This document shows, one piece after another, positions 7,434 to 15,384 of a stretch of DNA of 25,575 bases. The translations under genes and the position numbers were made by a program. Under the pieces are notes generated by a model. The model made no database searches. It saw nothing but the letters and a program-made list of their open reading frames with translations, and had not been told where the DNA came from. Source of the stretch: RECO01 sp050485385 (GTDB taxonomy: Bacteria > Pseudomonadota > Alphaproteobacteria > Geminicoccales > Geminicoccaceae); contig JBJHBG010000074.1 in NCBI GenBank assembly GCA_050485385.1, forward strand, positions 1 to 25,575. Reading direction: 5' to 3'. Each line of letters opens with the position of its first letter. The first letter of the stretch is position 1.

Positions 7434-9101
7434 CTACTGCACGATGCGGCCGTCGATCACGGGGGTGAACGGCTCGTGGTTCGCGAGGTATTCCGCCATC
7501 ACCTCGGCGAGGTCGATCGCCGTGTCGTAGCGGTCCATGCCCCGCTCGGCGAACACGGCATAGCCGTCGCCGCCCCGCGCCATGAAGTTGTTGGTGACGA
7601 CGCCGTAGGTCGCGTCGAGGTCGATCGGCGCCCAGTCGTCGCCGTCGCGCACCTCGACCTCGCTGACCCGGCCGGCGTCCGGCGCGACCGTCGGGTCGAG
7701 CTTGAAGCGCAGACCCGCAACTTGCGGGAACCGGCCAGCGCCTTCCTCGATGCCGTTGACCCCGTGCTCCAGGGCCGCCACCACGTCGGCGCCGGTGAGG
7801 TAGAACGTCAGTAGCGTGTTCTGGAACGGCAGGACCGTCAGCACGTCGCCCATGGTTGCCGTGCCCTCGCTGAGCGAGGCGCGCAGCCCGCCACCGTTGG
7901 TGATGGCGATGGCGATACCCTGGTCGGCCACGCGGGCCAGCATGGCATCCGCCAGCGTGTTGCCCATCTCGCATTCCATCGTGCGACAGTTCTCGCGGCT
8001 GCCGTCGATGGCTGCTGCGAGTGCCGCCACCGGCCGCCGCATCAGCTCCTCGATCGGCCCGCGCAGCTCGTCGATCCGCGCTTCGACGGCCGGGTCCGGG
8101 GTGACGGACGCATCGAGCGGCACGGTGTCGCCGCGCGCGGCCACCACCTCGCCGTCCTCGCCGAACTCCAGCTCCAGATCGCCCAGATAGCGCGAGAAGG
8201 CGTAGGCCTGGACGATGGGTACCGCCCGGCCCGAGGGGCTTTCCACCAAGGTGGCGTAGGCCGGCGCGTCGTCGACGGTGTTGGAGAGCAGCGTGTGGCT
8301 GTGACCGCCGACGATCAGCGAGATGCCGTCGACGGCGGCGGCGATCTCCTGGTCGCGCAGAAAGCCGACATGCGAGAGCAGGATGACCTTATCCACGCCG
8401 TCGCCGCGCACCCGTCCCACCGCCTCCTGGAGATAGGCGATGTCGTCCTCGAAGGTGACGTTGGGGCCGGGCGAGGAGAGGAAGGCCGTGTCCGGCGTCG
8501 TCACGCCGAGGATGGCGACGCGCTCACCCTCGACCTCGAGGATCACGTGCTCTCGGAGCACCTCGCCGAGCGCCTCGCCGCCGCCGATGCGGGTGTTGCC
8601 GGAGACGACCGGGAACGACGCGGCGCGTACGAAGTCGGCCAGTACGTCGGGGCCCTGGTTGAACTCGTGATTGCCGAGCACCATCGCATCGAAGCCGATG
8701 GCGTTCATGAACTCCACCTCGGCCCTGCCGCGATAGGTGGTGAAGAACAGCGTGCCCTGGAACTGGTCGCCACCGTCGAGCGTTAAAACCGGGACACCCT
8801 CGGCCGCGAGCGCCTCGCGTCGCTCACGGATCTTGGTGGCCAGCCGGGCGTAGCCGCCGAAGCAGCTCCCCTCGGCGTCGTCGTTGGGCGTGCAGGTGGA
8901 ATCGAACCGCGTGATCGGCTCGATCCGGCTGTGCAGGTCGTTGATGTGCAGCACGTGCAGCTTGAAGCCGCTCGACGCCCGCGCCGAACGCAGGGTGAAG
9001 GTACCGGCGCCGGTGATCGCCATGCTGGCGCCGGCGATCTGGAGGAAGCGGCGGCGCGGCAGGTCGGGGCGTTGACGAGGCGAAGTCTTGGGCTCGGCCA
9101 T
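7434..9101 (-). CDS. Tat-exported 5'-nucleotidase / metallophosphoesterase
   Basis: This 555-residue periplasmic phosphoesterase of the UshA/5'-nucleotidase family probably hydrolyses nucleotides or related phosphate esters for phosphate and nucleoside salvage. The N-terminus carries a twin-arginine signal, PRRRFLQIAG at 15-24, with a likely cleavage near residue 42. Metallophosphatase motifs follow in order: NDLHSR at 54-59, GGDQFQG at 110-116, GNHEFNQ at 143-149, SHVG at 243-246 and GGHSHT at 265-270. The C-terminal nucleotidase domain has NGGGLRASLSEG and the NNFMARGGDGY segment that stacks the base. Cysteine pairs (TCTPNDDAEGSC, NCRTMEC) suggest disulfides. The start ATG 9101 has AAGGA upstream. 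Substrate is not determined by sequence; no sulfur-oxidation genes (SoxB context) are nearby. Confidence 0.9.
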   Translation of the reverse strand: MAEPKTSPRQRPDLPRRRFLQIAGASMAITGAGTFTLRSARASSGFKLHVLHINDLHSRIEPITRFDSTCTPNDDAEGSCFGGYARLATKIRERREALAAEGVPVLTLDGGDQFQGTLFFTTYRGRAEVEFMNAIGFDAMVLGNHEFNQGPDVLADFVRAASFPVVSGNTRIGGGEALGEVLREHVILEVEGERVAILGVTTPDTAFLSSPGPNVTFEDDIAYLQEAVGRVRGDGVDKVILLSHVGFLRDQEIAAAVDGISLIVGGHSHTLLSNTVDDAPAYATLVESPSGRAVPIVQAYAFSRYLGDLELEFGEDGEVVAARGDTVPLDASVTPDPAVEARIDELRGPIEELMRRPVAALAAAIDGSRENCRTMECEMGNTLADAMLARVADQGIAIAITNGGGLRASLSEGTATMGDVLTVLPFQNTLLTFYLTGADVVAALEHGVNGIEEGAGRFPQVAGLRFKLDPTVAPDAGRVSEVEVRDGDDWAPIDLDATYGVVTNNFMARGGDGYAVFAERGMDRYDTAIDLAEVMAEYLANHEPFTPVIDGRIVQ

Positions 9102-9404
9102 GGTTCGGTCCTTCCACTGACGTGCCGCTGGGCGGCGCTCGTTATCCACGCACCATCTGCCCCGGCGCTGCAACAGTTTCGTGACGTGCCGGACCCAGCA
9201 CCTTGCCGCCCACGGCCGAGCTGGAGCCAGGAGGGAAACCCCTTGCCAAGCGGCCTTGGGCCATCCAGCAGGATGCGCCGGCCTCGACGGCCAGCGAGAA
9301 GCGCGCTGTCGGCCCGACCACGCCGACATGCAAGCGGCGTGGAGGCCGTTCGCCGCTTCCGACGGCCCCGCCCTCGATACACCCTCGATTTTCGGGAAAC
9401 CGAC
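9102..9404. other. gene-free spacer between phosphoesterase and tRNA-Gly
   Basis: About 300 bases without a supportable gene. It must hold the minus-strand promoter of the phosphoesterase and the 3' end of the tRNA transcript. Reading frames here are arginine- and proline-rich shadows without ribosome sites, and one of them runs through the tRNA. I see only a weak inverted repeat (CCAAG / CTTGG near 9247-9260) and a short repeat of CCCTCGAT near 9370-9388. Confidence 0.5.
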
Positions 9405-9479
9405 TGGAGCGGGCGATGAGATTCGAACTCACGACCCCAACCTTGGCAAGGTTGTGCTCTACCCCTGAGCTACGCCCGC
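9405..9479 (-). tRNA. tRNA-Gly (anticodon GCC)
   Basis: The reverse strand folds as a complete tRNA of 75 bases including an encoded CCA end (9405-9407). The acceptor stem is GCGGGCG (9479-9473) with CGCCCGC (9415-9409), the D-arm reads TAGCTCAGGGGTAGAGCA, and the T-arm carries GTTCGAATC. The anticodon loop TTGCCAA places the anticodon GCC at 9447-9445, which decodes GGC, and also GGT by wobble. GGC is the expected major glycine codon in this GC-rich genome. It stands alone, not in a cluster. Confidence 0.97.
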
Positions 9480-9498
9480 GCGCCGTCGGCGAGGCGCG

Positions 9499-9527
9499 TA
9501 GTTAGTCGATCGGGCCGGGGCTGGCAA
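9499..9527 (-). promoter_or_regulatory. candidate tRNA-Gly promoter
   Basis: On the minus strand TTGCCA (9527-9522, 5 of 6 to the -35 consensus) lies 17 bases from TAACTA (9504-9499, a poor -10). The spacing would start the transcript about 12 bases before the mature tRNA end. The -35 is convincing; the -10 is weak, as is usual in alphaproteobacteria. Confidence 0.35.
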
Positions 9528-9635
9528 GCGGGAAATCGGCCGCGACGGCCACCGACGTCGACCTTGTATCGTGCCACATGACCGACCATTTTACGCGGCG
9601 TCAATCGAACCTACAGCAGTCCGGGGAACGAAGTC

Positions 9636-10544
9636 ATGGCAATGATCGGCGCGACGGGGCAGGCCACGCCGGCCGACGACGTCATCAAGGACGGCAGCCT
9701 CCAGACCTTCGCCGCCGACGTCATCCAGGCTTCGCAGAGGGTGCCGGTGCTGGTCGACTTCTGGGCGCCCTGGTGCGGTCCCTGCAAGCAGCTCACGCCG
9801 GTGCTCGAGAAGGCCGTGCGCGCCGCCGGCGGCAAGGTTCGGCTGGTCAAGATCAACATCGACGAGAATCCGGAGATCGCCCAGCAGCTCCGCGTCCAGT
9901 CGGTGCCGACGGTCTACGCCTTCCTCCAGGGCCAGCCGGTGACCGGGTTCGCAGGTGCGCAGCCCGAGAGCCAGATCAAGGCGTTCATCGAGCGGCTGGT
10001 GGGGGCGCCGGTCAACGACGACGGCGCCGACGCGCTGGCGACCGCCAAGGCGATGCTCGCCGAGGGCGACCTCGAGGGGGCGGGCGAGGTGTTCTCGGCG
10101 CTGCTGGAGGCCGACCCGGAGAACCCGGAACTGATCGGTGGGCTGGCCCGCGCGCTGATCGGCCTCGGCCGGCTGGACGACGCCAAGAAGGTGCTTGCCG
10201 CCGCTCCTCCGGCGAAGTCGAACCACGCCGAGATCAGCGGTGCGCAGGCGGCCTTGAGTCTGGCGGAGACGGCGGGGGCGGTGCGCGAGCCGCAGGCGCT
10301 GGAGACGGCGCTGGCGGCCGACGAAAGCGCCCACGACGTGCGCTACGAGTTGGCGATGGCCCTCTTCCTGCGCGGCCAGGCGGAGGCGGCGATGGACCAT
10401 CTCCTCACCATCGTGCGCAAGGATCGGGAGTGGAACGAGGAGGCGGCGCGCAAGCGGCTCCTCACCTTCTTCGAGGCGCTCGGGCACGGCCACCCGGCCA
10501 CGGTGGCGGGGCGGCGCAAGCTCTCCACCGTGCTCTTTTCATGA
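9636..10544 (+). CDS. cnoX: CnoX-type thioredoxin-TPR protein (chaperedoxin)
   Basis: This 302-residue cytoplasmic protein has an N-terminal thioredoxin domain (about 20-130) and a C-terminal helical tetratricopeptide region, the architecture of CnoX/YbbN. Characterised CnoX proteins hold unfolding proteins under oxidative or heat stress and pass them to GroEL or DnaK. The redox site is a canonical WCGPC at 46-50 with the cis-proline SVPT downstream, so unlike E. coli CnoX (SQHC) it could be an active thiol oxidoreductase. The start ATG 9636 follows GGGGAACGAAG; ATG 9642 is a possible alternative. Its stop overlaps the start of the next gene (ATGA), which indicates an operon with the Lon-N-domain and Trm112-like genes, a set conserved in alphaproteobacteria. 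Confidence 0.9.
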   Translation: MAMIGATGQATPADDVIKDGSLQTFAADVIQASQRVPVLVDFWAPWCGPCKQLTPVLEKAVRAAGGKVRLVKINIDENPEIAQQLRVQSVPTVYAFLQGQPVTGFAGAQPESQIKAFIERLVGAPVNDDGADALATAKAMLAEGDLEGAGEVFSALLEADPENPELIGGLARALIGLGRLDDAKKVLAAAPPAKSNHAEISGAQAALSLAETAGAVREPQALETALAADESAHDVRYELAMALFLRGQAEAAMDHLLTIVRKDREWNEEAARKRLLTFFEALGHGHPATVAGRRKLSTVLFS

Positions 10545-11185
10545 GTTCGCCCAACACCCTGCCCACGCGCTTTCCCGTCTTTCCCCTGGCGGGGGGGCTG
10601 CTTTTGCCCGGAGGCAACCTGCCGCTCAACATCTTCGAGCCGCGCTATCTGCAGATGACGCGCGACGCCATGCAGACCGACAAGGTCATCGGCATGATCC
10701 AGCCGATGGGCGAGGCCGAGAACGGCAAGCCGGCGCCGCTCTACCCCACCGGCTGCGCCGGCCGCATCACCAGCTTCGAGGAGACGGCCGACGGCCGCTA
10801 CCTCATTACCCTCACCGGCGTTGCCCGCTTCGACGTGGTCGAGGAACTGGTGACCGTCACGCCCTACCGTCAGGTGCTCGCCGCCTTCGAGCGCTGGCAG
10901 GAGGACCTCGACCCCCGCTCCGCCGATCCGGGCCGTCGCAGCGCCATGATCGACGCCATGCACGGGTACTTCGAGCGGCAGCGGATCGAGATCGACTGGG
11001 ACGCCGTGGCGCAAGCGCCGCTCGACGGCCTGATCACCTCGCTCGCGATGATCTGCCCCTTCGCGCCCAGCGAGAAGCAGGCGCTGCTGGAGGCCGCCGA
11101 CAACGATGCGCGCATGGAAACGCTGATCACGCTGATGCGGATGCAGAGCTTCTCCGCCGAGGACGCCACCGGCTCGCGCCACTGA
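10541..11185 (+). CDS. LON peptidase N-terminal (substrate-binding) domain protein
   Basis: This 214-residue stand-alone Lon N-domain protein has no ATPase or protease part. The domain opens with the typical FPVFPLAGGLLLPGGNLPLNIFEPRY pattern (about residues 10-35; key residues FPL, LPG and the invariant FEPRY), continues through GVARFDV and ends in a helical bundle. Such proteins are thought to bind unfolded or specific protein substrates, but a precise role is not established. It starts inside the stop of cnoX (ATGA overlap), so it is translationally coupled to a chaperedoxin, which supports a shared role in protein quality control. That functional link is inference from context. Confidence 0.92.
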   Translation: MSSPNTLPTRFPVFPLAGGLLLPGGNLPLNIFEPRYLQMTRDAMQTDKVIGMIQPMGEAENGKPAPLYPTGCAGRITSFEETADGRYLITLTGVARFDVVEELVTVTPYRQVLAAFERWQEDLDPRSADPGRRSAMIDAMHGYFERQRIEIDWDAVAQAPLDGLITSLAMICPFAPSEKQALLEAADNDARMETLITLMRMQSFSAEDATGSRH

Positions 11186-11204
11186 GCCCGTTCGAGAGAC
11201 GATC

Positions 11205-11426
11205 ATGTCCGAGACCCCCGTCGCCATCGACCCCAAGCTGCTCGACATCCTGGTCTGCCCCCTGACCAAGCAGACCTTGCGCTACGACAAGGAGCGTCAG
11301 GAACTGGTGAGCGAGGCGGCCGGCCTCGCCTATCCGATCCGCGACGGCATCCCCATCATGCTGGTCGACGAGGCGCGCGAACTCGGTCAGGACGAGGCCA
11401 TCCCCGACCAGATCAAGGCGCGCTGA
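11205..11426 (+). CDS. Trm112-like protein (YcaR/UPF0434 family)
   Basis: This 73-residue protein of the Trm112/YcaR family shows DILVCPLTKQTL followed by the conserved GLAYPIRDGIPIML. Eukaryotic Trm112 activates methyltransferases acting on tRNA, rRNA and release factor; the bacterial role is largely unknown. Only one cysteine is present (in CPLT), so the zinc knuckle of the eukaryotic protein cannot form. This appears usual for alphaproteobacterial members and is not a sign of decay. It lies 19 bases after the Lon-domain gene and five bases before the DUF971 gene, inside the same probable operon. Start ATG 11205 has GAGAG upstream. Confidence 0.92.
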   Translation: MSETPVAIDPKLLDILVCPLTKQTLRYDKERQELVSEAAGLAYPIRDGIPIMLVDEARELGQDEAIPDQIKAR

Positions 11427-11430
11427 GGCT

Positions 11431-11796
11431 GTGGCCGAGACCGTTCCCTGGCCGCTCGAACTGCGCGTCCGTCGCGCCGACCGCCTGCTGGAGATCGACT
11501 TCGACGACGGCGAGAGCTTCGTTCTGCCGGCGGAACTCCTGCGGGTGGAGAGCCCGTCCGCCGAGGTGATGGGCCACGGCCCTGGGCGCAAGACGATTCT
11601 CGGCGGCAAGCGCCAAGTGGGCATCGTCGCGGTCGAGCCCGTGGGCACCTACGCCGTGCGCATCCGTTTCGACGACGGCCACGACACCGGCATGTATACG
11701 TGGCCGTACCTGCACCGGCTCGGCCGGGAGCGGGAGCGCGTCTGGCAGACCTATCTGGAGGCCCTCGCCGCCCGCGGCCTCGGCCGCGACGCCTGA
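11431..11796 (+). CDS. DUF971 / GBBH-like N-terminal domain protein
   Basis: This 121-residue protein consists of the DUF971 fold, the small domain found at the N-terminus of gamma-butyrobetaine hydroxylase. It includes PLELRVRRADRLLEIDFDDG, AELLRVESPSAEV, a central VGIVAVEPVGTYAVRIRFDDGH and the ending YTWPYLHRL. Stand-alone members are often linked to iron-sulfur cluster proteins of the Mrp type, but no mrp gene is in this window. The start is GTG 11431, five bases after the Trm112-like stop, with GAGG overlapping the upstream stop codon. No cysteine cluster is visible in it, so any metal role would be through partners. Confidence 0.9.
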   Translation: MAETVPWPLELRVRRADRLLEIDFDDGESFVLPAELLRVESPSAEVMGHGPGRKTILGGKRQVGIVAVEPVGTYAVRIRFDDGHDTGMYTWPYLHRLGRERERVWQTYLEALAARGLGRDA

Positions 11797-11803
11797 CCTT
11801 CGG

Positions 11804-13006
11804 GTGCCGCCGCCCGGTCCCTGGCGCGGGCTGATCGTCCCGCTCACGGCCACGTTGACCGTACAGATATCGGTCAACGTGGCGCTTTTGAACGTCGCCG
11901 TGCTGGCGCCTCTCATCGCCCCCGACCTCGGCGTTCCCGCCGCCTGGGCCGGCTATTTCGTCGCCCTCGCCTATCTGGCGGGCGCACTCGTCAGTGCCGG
12001 AGCCGATCGCATACTCGCACCGATCGGCCCGATGACCGGCAGCCTCACGGCCCAAGCCCTCACCGTCTCCGGCCTCTGGCTGGCGAGCCTCGGCGATGTC
12101 TGGAGCCTCGTCTTGGCGGCCATCGCCATCGGCGCCGCCTACGGCCTGACGACGCCGACCAGCACCGAGATCCTGGCCGCGAGCGCACCGCCGGCCCTTT
12201 ACGGCCGCGTCTTCTCGATCAAGCAGACGGCGGTGCCGGGGGCGGGGCTGGTGGTCGGGCTGACCGCACCCTCGCTCGCGGCAGGGCTCGGCTGGCAGAC
12301 CGCGCTGGCGGCGACCGCGGCGGTCCTCGGCCTGATGGGACTGTTGCTTCTGCCCTGGCGCCGCCGGCTGGATGCGGCGCGGGCCGGCCGGCGGCCGCAC
12401 ACGGGCTCGCCCGTTGCCGCCGTCCTCGCCGATCCGCTGCTGCTACGGCTCTGCCTCGCCGGCTTCTGCCTCGCCGGGCTCCAGCTCTGCGTGAGCACCT
12501 TCTTCACCAGCTACATGGTGCTGGAGGTGGGGCTGCCGCTTGCGCTCGCGGGGGCCCTGTTCGGGCTGCTGCAGGCGATGGGCGTGCCGGCGCGCATCGG
12601 CTGGGGCTGGCTCGCCGACCGCCTGCTCGGCCTGCGCCGGGCCGTCGCCACCCTGGCGCTCCTGGCAACGCTCGGCATCCTCGTCCTGGCGCTGGTCGGC
12701 CCCGGTTGGGCCACGGCCGCCATCGGCGTCCTCGCCGTCTATCTGGGCCTCACCGTCATGGCCTGGACCGGTCTCGTCATCGCTGCCGCCGCCCAGGTCG
12801 ACCCGAGCCGCGCCAGCACGCTCACGGCCGGGGCGATGATGTTCAACTTCCTCGGCATCGTCTGCGTGCCCCCGCTGTTCGGCCTCGTCGTCGCCTGGAC
12901 TGGAAGTTACGCTTGGGGCTTCGGCATGACGGTGGCGTTCGGCGTGGCGGCTTGTGCACTTCTGGCGAACGGCCGACGACGGGAGAGGAGCCGTGACAGT
13001 GCGTGA
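11804..13006 (+). CDS. MFS transporter
   Basis: This 400-residue inner-membrane protein of the major facilitator superfamily has about 12 hydrophobic segments, arranged in two halves around a basic cytoplasmic loop (PWRRRLDAARAGRRPH, near residues 185-200). A second loop, GWGWLADRLLGLRRA, matches the G-x-x-x-D-R-x-x-R/G motif of the family. Substrate is unknown. The start is taken as GTG 11804, seven bases after the DUF971 stop, without a clear ribosome site. The stop overlaps the acetyltransferase start by 14 bases, so the two are co-translated. The grouping with an acetyltransferase could suggest export of a small molecule, but this is speculation. Confidence 0.88.
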   Translation: MPPPGPWRGLIVPLTATLTVQISVNVALLNVAVLAPLIAPDLGVPAAWAGYFVALAYLAGALVSAGADRILAPIGPMTGSLTAQALTVSGLWLASLGDVWSLVLAAIAIGAAYGLTTPTSTEILAASAPPALYGRVFSIKQTAVPGAGLVVGLTAPSLAAGLGWQTALAATAAVLGLMGLLLLPWRRRLDAARAGRRPHTGSPVAAVLADPLLLRLCLAGFCLAGLQLCVSTFFTSYMVLEVGLPLALAGALFGLLQAMGVPARIGWGWLADRLLGLRRAVATLALLATLGILVLALVGPGWATAAIGVLAVYLGLTVMAWTGLVIAAAAQVDPSRASTLTAGAMMFNFLGIVCVPPLFGLVVAWTGSYAWGFGMTVAFGVAACALLANGRRRERSRDSA

Positions 13007-13457
13007 GATCGAAGATGGCGACGTCGGGGCCGTGATCGCCCTTTGGCAGCGCTGCGGCCTGACCCGGCCGTGGAACGATCCGGCGGCCGACCTCGCCTTC
13101 GCCCGCGCATCGCCCGCGTCGACCGTCCTCGTGCTGGAGGAAGGAGGTGCGCTCGTCGGTTCCGTCATGGTCGGTCACGACGGCCATCGGGGCACCGTCT
13201 ACTATCTCGGCACCGATCCCGATCGGCGCGGCCGGGGCCTCGGCCGCGCGCTGATGGCGGCCGCCGAGGACTGGCTCCGGGCGTGCGGCGTCTGGAAACT
13301 GAACCTGCTGGTGCGCGAGGGCAACGCTGCGGTGCTCGGCTTCTACACGGCACTCGGTTACGCCGACCAGCAGTGCCACGTCCTCGGCCGCCGGCTCGAC
13401 GGCCGCGCCGACCGGACGCCCGTGGTCGACCTTCCCCCGGATGCCGAGCTGCGCTAG
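12993..13457 (+). CDS. GNAT acetyltransferase, YpeA type
   Basis: This 154-residue GNAT-fold N-acetyltransferase closely resembles E. coli YpeA. It has VIALWQRCGLTRPWNDP near the N-terminus, GSVMVGHDGHRGTVYYLG in the middle strands, and the acetyl-CoA loop RRGRGLGRAL at about 79-88. The ending includes NAAVLGFYTALGY. Its acceptor substrate is unknown. The start GTG 12993 lies behind an excellent GGAGAGGAG site and inside the 3' end of the transporter gene; an upstream in-frame ATG at 12954 would add an unconserved stretch. rph begins 39 bases downstream, so the run may continue into it. Confidence 0.9.
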   Translation: MTVREIEDGDVGAVIALWQRCGLTRPWNDPAADLAFARASPASTVLVLEEGGALVGSVMVGHDGHRGTVYYLGTDPDRRGRGLGRALMAAAEDWLRACGVWKLNLLVREGNAAVLGFYTALGYADQQCHVLGRRLDGRADRTPVVDLPPDAELR

Positions 13458-13496
13458 ACGGGCGCTCCGGCAGGTCCGCCGGTAGAGGAGACCGCG

Positions 13497-14219
13497 TTGC
13501 CCCGCACCGACCGCGCCGCCGATGCGCTCCGCATCGTTTCGCTCGAGCCGGACGTCGCCCGCCACGCCGAGGGCTCCTGCCTCGTCCGTTTCGGCGACAC
13601 CCACGTGCTCTGCACCGCCAGCGTCGAGGCGCGGGTGCCGCCGTTCTTGCGGAATACCGGCAAGGGTTGGGTGACGGCCGAGTACGGTATGCTGCCGCGT
13701 TCGACGCACACGCGCAGCGCGCGCGAGGCGGCACGCGGCAAACAGAGCGGCCGCACCCAGGAGATCCAAAGGCTGATCGGCCGCTCGCTCCGCGCCGTGA
13801 CCGACCTGGAGGGTCTGGGCGAGCGGCAGATCACCATCGACTGCGACGTCATCCAGGCCGACGGCGGCACCCGCACGGCCGCCATCACCGGCGGCTACGT
13901 GGCCCTGCATCGGGCGCTCACGGGGTTGGTTGCGGCCGGCGAGTTGCCGCGCGTGCCGCTGCTGGAGGCGGTCGCCGCCGTCTCCTGCGGCTTCGTCGGC
14001 GGCGCCTGCCTTCTGGACCTCGACTACGCGGAGGACAGCACCGCGGCGGCCGACGCCAACTTCGTGCTCACGGAATCCGGCCGCATCGTCGAGATGCAGG
14101 TGACGGCCGAGGACGAGCCCTTGCACCTCGGCGTGGTCGACGAGTTGCTGGGCCTCGCGCAGACCGGGGTGCGCCGGCTGTGCGAGCTTCAGGCCGAGGT
14201 GCTCGGGGCGCACGGCTGA
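13497..14219 (+). CDS. rph: ribonuclease PH
   Basis: This 240-residue phosphorolytic 3'-5' exoribonuclease trims tRNA 3' ends and acts as a hexamer in the cytoplasm. Hallmarks are HAEGSCLVRFGDTHVLC, TAEYGMLPRSTHTR, RTQEIQRLIGRSLRA (phosphate-binding arginine), DCDVIQADGGTRTAAITGG and the acidic LDLDYAEDS near the active site. The start is TTG 13497, preceded by GAGGAG at the proper distance, giving the expected DRAADALR N-terminus and normal length. Its stop overlaps the rdgB start (TGATG). In many alphaproteobacteria hrcA lies divergent to rph; here the upstream gene is the YpeA-like acetyltransferase on the same strand. Confidence 0.96.
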   Translation: MPRTDRAADALRIVSLEPDVARHAEGSCLVRFGDTHVLCTASVEARVPPFLRNTGKGWVTAEYGMLPRSTHTRSAREAARGKQSGRTQEIQRLIGRSLRAVTDLEGLGERQITIDCDVIQADGGTRTAAITGGYVALHRALTGLVAAGELPRVPLLEAVAAVSCGFVGGACLLDLDYAEDSTAAADANFVLTESGRIVEMQVTAEDEPLHLGVVDELLGLAQTGVRRLCELQAEVLGAHG

Positions 14220-14836
14220 TGGTGCGGGCCTTCACCCAGCGCCGGCTCGTGCTGGCCACGCACAATCCGGGCAAGGTGCGCGAGTTCGAGGATCTGCTGG
14301 CGCCGACCGGTGTGGCGCTCGACATGATGGGTGATCTGCCGGAGCCGGAGGAGACCGGCGCCAGCTTCCTCGCCAATGCCCGCCTCAAGGCCGAGGCGGC
14401 GGTGGCGGCGACCGGCCAGCCGGCGCTCGCGGACGACAGCGGACTGGAGGTCAAGGGGCTCGACGGCGCACCCGGCATCGAGAGCGCGCGCTGGGCCGGA
14501 CCCGGCCGCGACTTCGCGCCGGCCATCGCGCGAATCGAGCGCGAACTGGTCGCCCGCTACGGCAGCCTGGAGCGGGCCGATCTCGCTTGCGCGTTCGTCG
14601 CGGTGCTGGTGCTGGCGTGGCCCGATGGGCACGTCGAGACGGCGGAGGGACGGCTGGAAGGCACGCTCGTCTTCCCGCCACGTGGGCAGGGCGGGTTCGG
14701 TTACGATCCGATCGTCCAGCCCTTGGGCGAGACGCGCACCTGTGCCGAACTCGCGATGGCGGAAAAGGCAGCGATCAGCCACCGAGGCCGCGCGGTGCGG
14801 GCGCTCGTCCGCCAGTGCTGGCCACACGTGGCCTGA
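14219..14836 (+). CDS. rdgB: dITP/XTP pyrophosphatase (RdgB/HAM1)
   Basis: This 205-residue nucleoside triphosphate pyrophosphatase hydrolyses dITP, ITP and XTP to monophosphates and keeps deaminated purines out of DNA and RNA. Motifs: ATHNPGKVREF at 13-23 (phosphate binding), ETGASFLANARLKA, ADDSGLEVKGLDGAPGIESAR at 71-91 (catalytic Asp), GFGYDPIV and the C-terminal EKAAISHRGRA. The ATG shares bases with the rph stop codon, so translation is coupled. It is full length with all active-site motifs intact. Confidence 0.96.
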   Translation: MVRAFTQRRLVLATHNPGKVREFEDLLAPTGVALDMMGDLPEPEETGASFLANARLKAEAAVAATGQPALADDSGLEVKGLDGAPGIESARWAGPGRDFAPAIARIERELVARYGSLERADLACAFVAVLVLAWPDGHVETAEGRLEGTLVFPPRGQGGFGYDPIVQPLGETRTCAELAMAEKAAISHRGRAVRALVRQCWPHVA

Positions 14837-14876
14837 AGGGGCGGGGGCTCCGGCGGCGGGACAGGCGCGTCGACGG

Positions 14877-15104
14877 TCAGGAGCGGCGGGCGTCGTCACC
14901 CAGCACGGCGTAGCGGGCGATGTCCTCGCGCTCGATGCCGAGGGTGCACAGTTCCTGATCGCTCGCGGCCTCCAGGGTCTTGAACCGGCGCCACGCCTCG
15001 AAGCCCTCCATGACACCACGGCAGAAGGCGGCGAGGCCGGCGAGCCAGCCCGGGCTGGTGCCGACGTCGCGGTCGGCGGGCATCGGGATGTGGGCGTGCG
15101 CCAT
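14877..15104 (-). CDS. DUF1127 small protein, 75 aa
   Basis: This small basic-acidic protein has a DUF1127 (YjiS-like) C-terminal half: RRFKTLEAASDQELCTLGI, then REDIARY. The family is abundant in alphaproteobacteria; characterised members affect phosphate and carbon metabolism or RNA turnover, but this one cannot be assigned. The N-terminal half (MAHAHIPMPADRD, then a hydrophobic helix) is variable. The start ATG 15104 is decided by a strong GACGAGGAG site upstream; longer readings of this frame lack ribosome sites. It faces rdgB convergently with a 40-base gap, and diverges from the ppx-like gene. Confidence 0.85.
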   Translation of the reverse strand: MAHAHIPMPADRDVGTSPGWLAGLAAFCRGVMEGFEAWRRFKTLEAASDQELCTLGIEREDIARYAVLGDDARRS

Positions 15105-15384
15105 GGTCGTCTCCTCGTCGACGTAACGAAACCGGTGTGATGTTCGGGCGCGTCGGGCGGGCGGCCGCACCGCCATCGGTGGCGGTCGTCCGCACGATGC
15201 AAACGATAGGTAGGACCGAGAGGCGGCGACGACCACCGAGATTGCTGCACCGCAGCATTGCGCTGCGGGAGGGTACGCCGGCGGGTCTTTGGTGGGATCG
15301 GGCCACGGTGCGGCGACACCGCGATGGACCTCGGCCCGCGCTTGGGCGAGTCTCACGGCGTGACTCCGCGAAGGGACGAGGCGC
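15105..15384. other. divergent regulatory region with two small hairpins
   Basis: The 280 bases between the divergent DUF1127 and Ppx/GppA genes hold no supportable gene. Two inverted repeats are visible: ACCGCCA / TGGCGGT at 15169-15186 with a four-base loop, and CCGCAGC / GCTGCGG at 15250-15268 with a five-base loop. Either could be an operator or a leader structure. I found no convincing -35/-10 pair, though both promoters must lie here. Confidence 0.45.

Noticed and set aside
9142..9432. Minus-strand ORF of 96 aa upstream of the phosphoesterase
   Set aside because: It runs through the 3' part of the tRNA-Gly gene, lacks a ribosome site and resembles nothing known.
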